Origin: Chloroflexota bacterium
Lineage (GTDB): Bacteria > Chloroflexota > Anaerolineae > Aggregatilineales > Phototrophicaceae
Direction of reading: 5' to 3'
Length of the DNA stretch: 32,313 bases
NCBI GenBank assembly: GCA_003695675.1
Contig: RFIA01000036.1
Coordinates: 1 to 32,313, forward strand
Below the pieces are notes generated by a model that had not been told where the DNA came from, did not search any database, and saw nothing but the letters and a program-made list of their open reading frames with translations. The translations under genes and the position numbers were made by a program. This document shows, in pieces, positions 1-8,219 of the stretch. Position 1 is the first letter of the stretch. The number at the start of each line of letters is the position of its first letter.

Positions 1-1
1 G

Positions 2-673
2 CGTTCATCCGCTCGGCGATTGCCGATTGTGTCTCCGCGTGCCGTGCGCGTGACCGCGAATGATGTGTCGCAGGCAACAACGCCGGTTATTTCTCGCGTT
101 GGTGATGACAGCACATCGGTGACGCAGCCTTCGAATATCGTTGATATTTCGCGTTTGCCGGACGAACTTGTGCATCGTCATGATGTTGTTGATATGTCGG
201 ATGTTTCGGTTTCGGGCATGTCACCGGATGTTGGTCTACAACCGTTGTTGACCGTCACGCCGCAGACCGGACAAGATGATGTCGTGGTTGAGAGGACATT
301 GCCGGTCACAAGTGCGTCTGTCGTGCGACCATCGCCGCCACGAAATATACCGCCATCGTCAGAAACTGCGGCGTCCTTGCCGGTTGTGACGCCCGCTTCG
401 GAAGGCAGCGTTCAATTGAGCCGTGATGCAGAGCATAGGCCGTCGCCATCATCGACGGAATTGGTGCATGTCAATCGAGCACTTGATACGAGCAATGTTT
501 CACGTTCCGATGACACTATCCCTATCGCCGACACGACGACGGTGATTCAGCGTCAAAGCGACGATGTGCCATCTGATGTCGATGTTGACCAATTGGCGGA
601 TACTATCTATCGCAAATTGATGCGCCGCTTGAGTATTGAGCGTGAACGTCGCGGGGGTGAGTCGTGGCATTAG
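2..673 (+). CDS. eCIS-associated low-complexity protein, 5'-truncated by window edge
   Basis: The frame is open to the left edge, so the true start lies outside the window. About 190 visible residues are a Ser/Thr/Pro/Val/Asp-rich, probably disordered stretch. It ends in a compact charged helix, VDQLADTIYRKLMRRLSIER followed by ERRGG, near the C-terminus. From memory, a helix of the form 'LA..(I/V)Y..L..RL..ER.R.G' ends several otherwise unrelated proteins in eCIS gene clusters next to the LysM tube-cap gene; I cannot check this by search. The stop TAG (671-673) overlaps the GTG start of the LysM gene by 10 nt, which implies translational coupling and the same operon. The disordered body suggests a linker or assembly protein rather than an enzyme. 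No catalytic motif is visible. Function unassigned. Confidence 0.6.
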   Translation, partial: RSSARRLPIVSPRAVRVTANDVSQATTPVISRVGDDSTSVTQPSNIVDISRLPDELVHRHDVVDMSDVSVSGMSPDVGLQPLLTVTPQTGQDDVVVERTLPVTSASVVRPSPPRNIPPSSETAASLPVVTPASEGSVQLSRDAEHRPSPSSTELVHVNRALDTSNVSRSDDTIPIADTTTVIQRQSDDVPSDVDVDQLADTIYRKLMRRLSIERERRGGESWH

Positions 674-1314
674 CAAAACTTGAAATTGTGGTCGAATCCG
701 GACGGAAGCGCATCTCAGCGCAGTTTAATCCGGCTTCGCTCAATCTGACGAAGACGACTAATTGGGTCACGATTAAGCAGGGGGAGACCGACGTCGGCGA
801 GACACAATTCACCGGCGGCAATCCGGCGAGTATGGATATTGATTTGTTCTTCGATACGTATGAAGTTGGCAAAGATGTTCGCACCGAATATACCAACAAA
901 ATTCTCGACCTGATGACGATTGAGGGGTATGGTGACTTGCATCGCCCGCCGATATGTGAATTGCAATGGGGCAGAATCGGGACATTTTACAAAGGTGTGC
1001 TGGAAAAAGTGTCACAGAATTTCACACTTTTTCTCGAAGATGGCACGCCGGTTCGGGCGACACTCAAGTGTACCTTCAAAGAATGGCGCAGCGATTCCGA
1101 GGAGAGTCGGCGGCTCAATCTGCAATCGGCGGATGTCCACAAACGACACACTGTGCGGCGTGGCGACACACTCAGCAGCATCGCCGCGCAGCATTATCGC
1201 GACCCGACGATGTGGCGCTACATCGCCAACGAAAATAATCTCGATAATCCGCGCATGTTGACGCCGGGACAAGTCTTGACGATTCCGACACTTTCGGGCA
1301 GGCGTAGACGATGA
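664..1314 (+). CDS. Contractile injection system tube-cap/tube-initiator protein with LysM (Afp7/Pvc7-like)
   Basis: This is a 216-aa baseplate protein that in Afp/PVC particles sits between inner tube and spike. Residues 1-145 match the CIS tube protein N-terminal fold by eye: a beta-rich start, an 'FNPASL' segment near residue 21, and an 'FTGGNPASMDIDLFFDT' segment near 49-65. Residues 162-208 are a LysM domain (HTVRRGDTLSSIA, then ANENNL and PGQVLTIP). LysM here is normally structural, as in T4 gp53 and Afp7, rather than evidence of secretion to the cell wall. The start is GTG at 664, inside the end of the upstream gene. The stop overlaps the next start by ATGA (1311-1314). The C-terminus is a short basic tail of four arginines. 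Confidence 0.88.
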   Translation: MALAKLEIVVESGRKRISAQFNPASLNLTKTTNWVTIKQGETDVGETQFTGGNPASMDIDLFFDTYEVGKDVRTEYTNKILDLMTIEGYGDLHRPPICELQWGRIGTFYKGVLEKVSQNFTLFLEDGTPVRATLKCTFKEWRSDSEESRRLNLQSADVHKRHTVRRGDTLSSIAAQHYRDPTMWRYIANENNLDNPRMLTPGQVLTIPTLSGRRRR

Positions 1315-2366
1315 CCGATTTGCACGAACTTGTCCCTGATTTTTCGATTCTCGTCAACGGCAGCGAGTTATCTACCGATATATTGGTGGATGTCGTTGGC
1401 GTCAGTGTGCATCAAGACGTCAACGCGGCAAGCATGTTCACCATTCGGATGATGACGTGGGATATTCAGAAGAGTGAGTTGACATGGGTAGACGACAGTT
1501 TGTTCAATGTCGGCAATACGGTTTCGATCAAAATGGGTTATGTCGATCATGTCCAAGAGGTGATAGCCGGTGAGATTACCGGGCTTGAGCTTGAATATAT
1601 CGCTGCCGAACCGCCGCAATTGGTCGTGCGGGGGTATGACCGGCGGCATCGTCTGTTGCGCGGGCGTAAGACGAAATCGTTTTTGAATATGAAAGACAGC
1701 GATATTGCCAAACAAATTGCCGGGAATCACAGTCTGTCGCCGACGGTGGTCGATACAAAAGTCAAGCTCGATTACGTCTTGCAACACAATCAAACGGATA
1801 TGGAATTTTTGCTCGACCGGGCACAACGCATCGGTTATGAGGTAGTCGTCGAAGACAAGAAATTATATTTCAGGCCGCGTCAGGTGGCGGGCAGTGAGGC
1901 GCTCACATTAGACCTACAACAAGATTTGCTCGAATTCTTTCCGCGATTGACGGCGGTGACGCAAGTGGGGGAGATGTCGGTGCGTGGGTGGGACATCAAG
2001 AAGAAAGAGGCTATCACGGGCAAGGCGACTTCGGAGAGCACAAAGCTCGGCTCAAAAACGGGGACGAAAGCAGCCGGCACATTCGGCACACGCGCCGAGT
2101 GGAGCGTTGAGCGTCCGGTGTCTACCAAAGCGGAAGCTGATGCGATTGCACAAGGGCGCTTCGATGAGATGGCGTTGGCATACGTCACGGCGGAGGGGAA
2201 AATTCTCGGCAACACGAGCCTGAAAGCGGGCGAAATCGTCAAGATTGAAGGTGCGGGCAAACGCTTCAGCGGCAAATATTATGTGACGTCGGCGGTGCAT
2301 ACCTATATGCCGCGCACAGGATACGAAACCAATTTTACATTGAGGAGAAATGCTACCGATGGATAG
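1311..2366 (+). CDS. Spike hub protein, phage late control gpD / VgrG N-terminal family (Afp8 N-half-like)
   Basis: 351 aa. It resembles phage P2 gpD and the gp27-like part of VgrG, which forms the trimeric hub holding the spike to the tube. Visible hallmarks are 'VSVHQDVNAASMFTIRM', 'VSIKMGY', 'VVRGYDRRHRLLRGRKTKSF' at about 108-127 and the conserved 'LQHNQTDMEFLLDRAQRIGY' around 157-176. These are followed by 'LYFRP' and the late 'VRGWD' segment. In Afp and T6SS VgrG this domain is fused to the gp5 OB-fold; here the OB-fold/needle is a separate downstream gene. The start ATG overlaps the preceding stop (ATGA). The gene ends at 2366 and overlaps the next gene's start region. Assignment to family is firm; assignment to eCIS rather than phage rests on the neighbours. 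Confidence 0.88.
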   Translation: MTDLHELVPDFSILVNGSELSTDILVDVVGVSVHQDVNAASMFTIRMMTWDIQKSELTWVDDSLFNVGNTVSIKMGYVDHVQEVIAGEITGLELEYIAAEPPQLVVRGYDRRHRLLRGRKTKSFLNMKDSDIAKQIAGNHSLSPTVVDTKVKLDYVLQHNQTDMEFLLDRAQRIGYEVVVEDKKLYFRPRQVAGSEALTLDLQQDLLEFFPRLTAVTQVGEMSVRGWDIKKKEAITGKATSESTKLGSKTGTKAAGTFGTRAEWSVERPVSTKAEADAIAQGRFDEMALAYVTAEGKILGNTSLKAGEIVKIEGAGKRFSGKYYVTSAVHTYMPRTGYETNFTLRRNATDG

Positions 2367-3027
2367 AGACGTGCTCGACAACTTATTTTCAGCGCCGGAA
2401 GACCGCAGTCGTTTCTATGGAGTCACAGTCGGTCTTGTGACGAATAACAAAGATGAAGCGGGTATGGGGCGTGTGAAAGTGAAGTTCCCGTGGTTGTCGG
2501 ACGAGGATGAGAGTTTTTGGGCGCGGATTGCTGTGCCGATGGCGGGCAAGCAAATGGGGACATACTTCTTGCCGGAAGTGAATGATGAAGTGCTTGTCGC
2601 CTTTGAGCATGGGCGTGTCGAATATCCGTACATCATCGGCGCATTATGGAATGGCAAAGACAAACCGCCGGAAAGTAATGACGATGGCAAAAATAACATG
2701 CGCACGATGAAGTCGCGCAGCGGGCATATCATCCGGTTTGATGACACCGATGGCGATGAAAAAATTGAAATTCTCGACAAGTCCGGCAAGAATACGATTG
2801 TCATTAAAGTCAAAGAGAATGACATTTCGATTACATCTGAAGGCACGTTGACGCTCAAAGCGAAGCAAGACATCACGATTGAATCGTCCGGCGGCAAGCT
2901 CATCATGAAAGCGAACGGCATTGACGCCAATTCAAAAGCCGATGTCGCGGTGCAAGCATCGACGAAAGCCGATTTCAAGGCTGGGTCGCAGTTGAATATC
3001 AAAGGCGCGATGGTCAATATCAATTAA
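2359..3027 (+). CDS. Spike tip protein, phage baseplate assembly protein V / gp5-VgrG OB-fold family
   Basis: 222 aa from the start chosen here. The N-terminal 100 residues are the OB-fold of gpV/VgrG: 'GRVKVKFPWLSDEDESFWAR', then 'PEVNDEVLVAFEHG' and 'YIIGALWNGKDKPP'. The remainder is short alternating beta strands with motifs such as 'IEILDKSGKNTIVIK' and 'GTLTLKAKQDITIES', which fits the triple-stranded beta-helix of the spike. It stands alone rather than fused to gpD. An ATG at 2350 is also in frame, but GAGGAG (2342-2347) lies only 2 nt from it and 11 nt from the ATG at 2359, so I prefer 2359. The 3' end is followed by a 65-nt spacer holding a palindromic repeat before the PAAR gene, the loosest junction in the operon. 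Confidence 0.86.
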   Translation: MDRDVLDNLFSAPEDRSRFYGVTVGLVTNNKDEAGMGRVKVKFPWLSDEDESFWARIAVPMAGKQMGTYFLPEVNDEVLVAFEHGRVEYPYIIGALWNGKDKPPESNDDGKNNMRTMKSRSGHIIRFDDTDGDEKIEILDKSGKNTIVIKVKENDISITSEGTLTLKAKQDITIESSGGKLIMKANGIDANSKADVAVQASTKADFKAGSQLNIKGAMVNIN

Positions 3028-3049
3028 TCGCCTAGATGCCTTTCGTAGG

Positions 3050-3067
3050 GGCGACGCATGCGTCGCC
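3050..3067. repeat. 18-bp perfect palindromic intergenic repeat
   Basis: GGCGACGCATGCGTCGCC is a perfect palindrome lying between the spike-tip and PAAR genes. It follows 'CGTAGG' on the left. Reading through it produces the peptide 'VGATHASPL', which I recall as a common false N-terminus in genomes carrying this dispersed repeat; that memory is unverified here. It could fold as a cruciform or RNA hairpin inside the operon. No T-tract follows, so it is not a good intrinsic terminator. Confidence 0.7.
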
Positions 3068-3092
3068 TCTATACGAGTCAAGGAGCAATCAC

Positions 3093-3497
3093 ATGGGACA
3101 ACCTGCCGCGAAACAAGGTGACAAAATAGTCGGTGTCGATATTCATATCGTAATGGTGCCGACACCCGCTGGCGAGGTGCCGACTCCCTTGCCGCATCCT
3201 TTTGCTGGCACGATTGATGGCGGCCTCAGCAGCAATGTCAAAATCAACGGGAAACCGGCGGCGACGGTCAGCAGTACGGCGACGAACAGCCCGAAACATA
3301 TCCCGACACCGCCGGGCACGCGCTTTCAAAAACAGCCGACCGACAAGGCGACGATTCAAATGGGCAGCTTCACCGTCAAAATTAATGGCAAACAGGCGGC
3401 ACGAATGGGCGATGTCGCCATGACCTGTAACGACCCCACGGACGCGCCGATGGGTACAGTGGTCACCGTCGGTGCGCCGACCGTGATGATTGGGTGA
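3093..3497 (+). CDS. PAAR-domain spike-tip protein (Afp10-like)
   Basis: 134 aa. PAAR proteins form the sharp metal-bound cone on top of the gp5/VgrG needle and can carry effectors. The sequence has the typical run of short Pro/Gly-rich strands: 'AAKQGDKIVG', 'VKINGKPAATVSSTATNSP', 'VKINGKQAARMGDVAMTC' and 'GTVVTVGAPTVMIG'. The start at 3093 has AAGGAG at 3080-3085, 7 nt upstream. The longer reading from 3036 would only add codons translated from the palindromic repeat. It follows the spike-tip gene, as expected. It has no C-terminal extension, so it is a bare tip rather than a PAAR-effector fusion. Confidence 0.9.
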   Translation: MGQPAAKQGDKIVGVDIHIVMVPTPAGEVPTPLPHPFAGTIDGGLSSNVKINGKPAATVSSTATNSPKHIPTPPGTRFQKQPTDKATIQMGSFTVKINGKQAARMGDVAMTCNDPTDAPMGTVVTVGAPTVMIG

Positions 3498-3517
3498 AGC
3501 GTTGACCGGAGGATGCT

Positions 3518-3904
3518 ATGGGCAATGAATTTCTCGGCAAGGGGTGGTTTTTCCCGCTACAACTCGATGACAATAGACAGGTGCGAACGGTCAGTTATGA
3601 AGAAGCTGTGCGACAATCGATTTGGATGATTCTGAGCACGGCAAAAGGCGAGCGCGTCATGCGTCCTGATTTCGGTTGCGGGATTCATGATCTCGTTTTT
3701 GGCCTCAGCAATACAGCGACACTCGGTCGAGTCGTCAGTGAGGTGCGGCAAGCGTTGACGTTGTGGGAACCGCGTATTGAATTGGTCGATGTGACGGCGG
3801 ACTTCGACCCACAGCAACCGAGTCGCTTGCTGATTTACGTCGATTATGTATTGTTGACCGACAACAGCCGTTTTAATCTTGTTTATCCCTTCTACTTGGA
3901 GTAG
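3518..3904 (+). CDS. Baseplate wedge protein, gp25/GPW family (Afp9-like)
   Basis: 128 aa. gp25-like proteins link baseplate wedge to sheath and help start sheath assembly. Diagnostic text includes 'GWFFPLQLDD', 'SIWMILSTAKGERVMRPDFG' around residues 33-52 (the family's conserved 'xxGxRxMxPxFG' core), and 'EPRIELVDVTADFD' near 87-100. GGAGG at 3508-3512 lies 5 nt before the ATG. The gene ends 6 nt before the TTG start of the large baseplate J gene. Length is normal for the family. Confidence 0.9.
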   Translation: MGNEFLGKGWFFPLQLDDNRQVRTVSYEEAVRQSIWMILSTAKGERVMRPDFGCGIHDLVFGLSNTATLGRVVSEVRQALTLWEPRIELVDVTADFDPQQPSRLLIYVDYVLLTDNSRFNLVYPFYLE

Positions 3905-3910
3905 CCGGCG

Positions 3911-6900
3911 TTGGCACCGAAAATTGATCCTCGCACCCGGCAAGAAATCGCCGAACAATTGCGCGATTTGGCGCAGCAATATTCCGCTTGGCGATACGAC
4001 CCGCAAGCGCCGGATGCAGGGGCAGCATTGATCGAAATTTTCAGTTATATGGCCGAGCAATTGGTTGATGGCCTCAATCAAGTGCCGGATCGTAATTTTG
4101 TCGCATTTTTGAATCTCATCGGTGTTGAACCATTGGCACCGCGCCCCGCCCGCGTCCCCCTAACATTCACACTCGCGTCGGGTGTGCAAAGTGCGCGTGT
4201 CCCCGCCGGGACGCAGGTCGCCGCACCCGACCCTACCAACGGCGATGACATTTTATTCGAGACTGAACGCGAATTGTCGCTCTCGCCCGCGACACTAAAA
4301 GCAGTTCTCGTCCGCGACCCATTGACGGATATGTATGGCGATTATACGTTGCAAGCGACCGGTGAAGACCCCGCATCGTTCCCGGTATTCAAAGGGCATT
4401 ACCCGATTGAACACAGCTTACTGCTTGCGCGGGATGATTTTCTTACTGTGCCCGGCCTCGCGACAATCGTCTTCACATTTGAATCGCCGGATGCGCTGCA
4501 ACTTGATGCCTTGCCGATTGTGTGGTCATGCTGGGACGGCGAAGACTGGCGAATACTCGATGTCAATGCTTATTTGCTCTCGCCGTATGAATGGCAAGTT
4601 GTGATCGAAAATATGCCCATTCCGCAACCCGTGACGATCAACGGCATTGAGGCACGCTGGATAGGTGCGCAGCTTGACCTGCCGCTATCGTCGCGCGAGT
4701 CCGGTGCGGAACCGGTTATTTGGACGGAGCCGATTTTAAATCTCACAGGGCCATTTGAACTTTTCAGTGATGTGCAATCACAACCCTTTTTGATTCATCT
4801 CGAAGCTGCATCTGCCGATGCCGATGAGGTTGTGTTCAGGACGCGCCTTGCTGAACAGGGCGTCGCGTCCGATGATCTTGTGTTGGTGTGGGAATATTCT
4901 GATGGCGAACAATGGTTTGAAATCGGGCGTTCGAGCGCAGTTAATCCCTCAGTCGGTGAACAAGCCTTCAATTTTGTAGACAATACTCGCGCGTTCACCC
5001 ATGATGGTACGATACGCTTCATGCTGCCGCCGGATTGGGATCAAGAATATGAGGGCGGATGGTTGCGCGTGCGCGTTGCACAGGGGCAATATGGCGATCT
5101 CGAAAATCCGTTGCCGCCGGTCATTCGTCGTTTCGATGCGGTTTATGAATGGGAATTGCATGATTTGCCTCAGGTTGAGCAAATTCGCACACAAATCTTC
5201 GTCGAGCAATCCGAGTTGATTCCCACACTCGCATTCACAAATTTGCAACCGCTTGATCTCGGTGCGGATTTTTATCCGTTCGGTGAAGAACCGGTCTTCA
5301 ACGATACCTTTTATTTTGCACACGATGACGCCTTCAGCAAACCGAATGCCTTGATTACACTCGACATCACACTGACGAATCCGGTTGGCTCTGAACGGAC
5401 TGAAGCGCCGTTTGTCGTGCAGCCGTCGGCGAATCTCGTTCTTGCGTGGGAGGCATGGGATGGCAAATCTTGGCAGCAGCTCGGGCTTTCCGGCATTCAG
5501 TATGCCTCGCTCGGTGTCAACACCTATGGTTTTTCCGATACGACATTCGCACTCACACGAAATGGTCAAGTCAGTTTTCGCTTGCCGTGGCAGCGCGAAA
5601 TCGCTGTGTTGGCGAATGGCGAAGCGGGTTATTGGTTACGCGCCCGCATCGTGCAGGGCAATTACGGCAATGCGACGACGGTGCAAAATAACACGATTAT
5701 CCCCGCGACATTTAGACCGCCGTCGATTGCTTCGATGCGTATCGCTTATCAATATGCACCGCAGGGGCCGCTCAAGCATTGTTGGGGTTATAACGACTTC
5801 ACGTATGTCGATTACAGCGCGTTGGCCGAAGAAGAAGAGACCTACTTTCAACCGTATGTCTATTCGCAGGACACATCACCGGCGCTGTATCTCGCTTTTG
5901 AATCCGGCTTGGCCGGTGATGTGCCGCCGTTTGTGAACACACCGGTTTCGTTGTATCTCGAAACTGACTCGTCGCTCAATCCCGAAGATATGGACGCTGT
6001 CGCCGAAGCCTCCGCCATGATGGAGAGACCACAAATTGTATGGGAATACAGCAGCCCGACCGGATGGAAAGCGCTCGGTGCGGGCGATGAGACACACAGT
6101 TTGACCGAGCGCGGTCTTGTGCGCTTCATCGGCCCGGCGGATTTCGCCCGGCGATATGATTTTGGTCGTTATGAATATTGGTTGCGCTTGCGATTAGAAC
6201 GAGGTGCATACCCGGTTGACCCGCGCCTCGCGTTGATTTTGCCGAATACGACGTGGGCAAGCCAACATGTGACGGTTGAAAATGAATTGCTTGGCTCAAG
6301 CAATGGCGAACCGGGACAACGTTTTGCTGTCTCGGTTGTGTTGACCGGCGTTACAATTGACTGCCTCGAAGTGCGCGAAGATGATGTGTGGTTCAAGTGG
6401 CAGCGTGTGCCCGATTTTTATGCGTCTGATGCGCAAGACACGCATTTCGTTCTCGACTCGGCGACGGGTGAAATTCAATTTGGCGATGGCCTATACGGAC
6501 GAATTCCGCCGAAGGGGATGAACAATATCCGCGTGACATATCGCGCGGGTGGTGGCACACACGGCAATCTCCCCGCGGGGGTGATAAGTGACTTGAAATC
6601 GACCATTCCCGGTGTGGATAGCGTCATCAATAGATTGCCTTCAAGTGGCGGAACCGACCGCGAAGAACTCCAACGAGTGATGGAACGCGCGCCGCGCACT
6701 TTGCGTCATCGTGACCGTGCGGTGACGGCACAGGATTTTGTCGATCTCGCGCTCGAAATCACTGCTGTGCGTCGCGCCGTTGCGATCACACCGGTTGATA
6801 ATGCTGAGGCTGGTCGGGTCGGTCTGATTGTTGTGCCGGACAGTGAGGAGCCACGTCCGATACCATCACTCAGCTTGATTAATACGGTTCGTGATTATAT

Positions 6901-7270
6901 TTATCGCCGCGTCTCACCGACGGTTTCGGTGTGGATTACGGGGCCGGATTGGGTCGAAGTGTCGATTGCGGTCGAGGTTGCGCCGTCATCATTTGATGCA
7001 GCGACGACATTGCGTGAGCGTATTATCACCCGTCTGGATGCTTTCTTGAATCCGTTGACCGGCGGGCTTGATGGGCAGGGTTGGCCGTTCGGTCGGCGTC
7101 CACATCGCTCAGATATTTATGCGTTGGTCGAATCGATTGACGGAGTCGATCATGTGCGTTATCTGAATATTCAACATTCAGACTTGTCAACGGTGCGCCC
7201 CAAACGTTTTCTCGTGTATTCGGGGATGCACACGGTTAGTCTGACGGCACCACTGGAGGAGCGTCGCTGA
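3911..7270 (+). CDS. Large putative baseplate assembly protein, baseplate J family (Afp11-like)
   Basis: 1119 aa with a TTG start at 3911 and GGAG at 3898-3901. The N-terminal 75 residues ('DPRTRQEIAEQ', 'DPQAPDAGAALIEIFSYMAE') and C-terminal 270 residues ('FGDGLYGRIPPKG', 'VTYRAGGGTHGNLPAG', 'SSGGTDREELQRVMERAP', 'AVTAQDFVDLA', 'LTGGLDGQGWPFGRR', 'DVYAL'-like 'DIYALVESIDGVDHVR') are the T4 gp6/P2 gpJ type baseplate wedge core. Between them is a long insert in which a module of the form 'W.....DG..W..LG' recurs near residues 205, 327, 513 and 711. Three of the four units are followed by 'G.(I/V).F..P' and 'W(L/M)R.R(I/V)..G.YG'. The insert probably forms stacked beta-sandwich domains on the outside of the baseplate. 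Assignment to the family is firm; the role of the insert is inference. Confidence 0.9.
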   Translation: MAPKIDPRTRQEIAEQLRDLAQQYSAWRYDPQAPDAGAALIEIFSYMAEQLVDGLNQVPDRNFVAFLNLIGVEPLAPRPARVPLTFTLASGVQSARVPAGTQVAAPDPTNGDDILFETERELSLSPATLKAVLVRDPLTDMYGDYTLQATGEDPASFPVFKGHYPIEHSLLLARDDFLTVPGLATIVFTFESPDALQLDALPIVWSCWDGEDWRILDVNAYLLSPYEWQVVIENMPIPQPVTINGIEARWIGAQLDLPLSSRESGAEPVIWTEPILNLTGPFELFSDVQSQPFLIHLEAASADADEVVFRTRLAEQGVASDDLVLVWEYSDGEQWFEIGRSSAVNPSVGEQAFNFVDNTRAFTHDGTIRFMLPPDWDQEYEGGWLRVRVAQGQYGDLENPLPPVIRRFDAVYEWELHDLPQVEQIRTQIFVEQSELIPTLAFTNLQPLDLGADFYPFGEEPVFNDTFYFAHDDAFSKPNALITLDITLTNPVGSERTEAPFVVQPSANLVLAWEAWDGKSWQQLGLSGIQYASLGVNTYGFSDTTFALTRNGQVSFRLPWQREIAVLANGEAGYWLRARIVQGNYGNATTVQNNTIIPATFRPPSIASMRIAYQYAPQGPLKHCWGYNDFTYVDYSALAEEEETYFQPYVYSQDTSPALYLAFESGLAGDVPPFVNTPVSLYLETDSSLNPEDMDAVAEASAMMERPQIVWEYSSPTGWKALGAGDETHSLTERGLVRFIGPADFARRYDFGRYEYWLRLRLERGAYPVDPRLALILPNTTWASQHVTVENELLGSSNGEPGQRFAVSVVLTGVTIDCLEVREDDVWFKWQRVPDFYASDAQDTHFVLDSATGEIQFGDGLYGRIPPKGMNNIRVTYRAGGGTHGNLPAGVISDLKSTIPGVDSVINRLPSSGGTDREELQRVMERAPRTLRHRDRAVTAQDFVDLALEITAVRRAVAITPVDNAEAGRVGLIVVPDSEEPRPIPSLSLINTVRDYIYRRVSPTVSVWITGPDWVEVSIAVEVAPSSFDAATTLRERIITRLDAFLNPLTGGLDGQGWPFGRRPHRSDIYALVESIDGVDHVRYLNIQHSDLSTVRPKRFLVYSGMHTVSLTAPLEERR

Positions 7271-7271
7271 T

Positions 7272-8219
7272 ATGCCATTGCGTTTACCCGACCTCGATAA
7301 GCGGACGTATGAACAACTCGTTGAAGAAGCGCGGTCGCGTATTCCCGCGTTGTATCCTGAATGGACAGACCACAATCCTTCTGATCCCGGCATCATCATG
7401 ATTGAGTTGTTTGCATGGCTCAGCGAGATGGTCATGTTCCGGCTCAACCGCATTCCCGATGAAACCTATCGTGTCTTTCTCGATTTGTTGAATGAACCGG
7501 GCACAACATTACCCGACAATTTAGATGATGCTATTCGGCAAACCGTACTCGAATTGCGAGCGCCATATCGCGCTGTGACTTGCGCGGATTATGAAAAGCT
7601 GGTGCTCGAAGTTTGGCATACGACGCACGATGAGGCCACGCTGAAAAGGCTCGGCACGATAGGCCGTGTGCATTGTGTGCCAATGCGTGATTTAACCGTG
7701 CAAAGCGTGGGCGGTGACGATGAGATTGCACCGGGGCATGTCACGGTGATTATTGTGCCCGATTCAATGGGGAGTCGTATCCCCCAACCGAGCGACGAAC
7801 TTCTCGCCGATGTGTGGCAATTTCTCGATGAGCGTCGCTTGTTGACAACCCGTCATCATGTGGTCGGCCCCGATTATGTTGCGCTGCAAGTTCGTATCAG
7901 CGTCGTGCTCAAAGATGACGCGCTGTTCAAAAATGTGCGCGTTCGTGCCGAGTCGCGTGTGCGCAATTTTTATCATCCATTGCGCGGTGGAGACACGAGG
8001 CAGGGTTGGCCGTTTGGACGTGATGTTTATCTCTCCGAATTATATCGCCTGATGGAAAGCGTCGATGGAGTCGATTATGTCACATCAATTGAGCTTGCAA
8101 CGCAAGACACCGACCGGGTGCAATACTATAAAGATGGTACAATCATAGGTGTGAGCTTGCTCCCACATGAGCTTGTGATGATTTCGCGTGTTGTTGTCAT
8201 GGAAGGAAATCCTGAATGA
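7272..8219 (+). CDS. Short baseplate J-family protein (Afp12-like)
   Basis: 315 aa, ATG one nucleotide after the previous stop, with GGAGGAG at 7255-7261. The N-terminus ('DKRTYEQLVEEARSRIPALY', 'DHNPSDPGIIMIELFAWLSE') and C-terminus ('RGGDTRQGWPFGRDVYLSEL', 'ESVDGVDYVTSIEL') match the corresponding ends of the upstream 1119-aa protein. The central repeat insert and most of the beta-rich middle are absent. This fits the two-copy gp6-like wedge arrangement of Afp11/Afp12, where two related subunits form each wedge. Its stop overlaps the next start by ATGA. No sign of frameshift: it reads as a complete compact paralogue rather than a remnant. Confidence 0.85.
   Translation: MPLRLPDLDKRTYEQLVEEARSRIPALYPEWTDHNPSDPGIIMIELFAWLSEMVMFRLNRIPDETYRVFLDLLNEPGTTLPDNLDDAIRQTVLELRAPYRAVTCADYEKLVLEVWHTTHDEATLKRLGTIGRVHCVPMRDLTVQSVGGDDEIAPGHVTVIIVPDSMGSRIPQPSDELLADVWQFLDERRLLTTRHHVVGPDYVALQVRISVVLKDDALFKNVRVRAESRVRNFYHPLRGGDTRQGWPFGRDVYLSELYRLMESVDGVDYVTSIELATQDTDRVQYYKDGTIIGVSLLPHELVMISRVVVMEGNPE

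Noticed and set aside
3036-3092. N-terminal extension of the PAAR gene
   Set aside because: It is encoded by the palindromic repeat, and the ribosome binding site supports the start at 3093.
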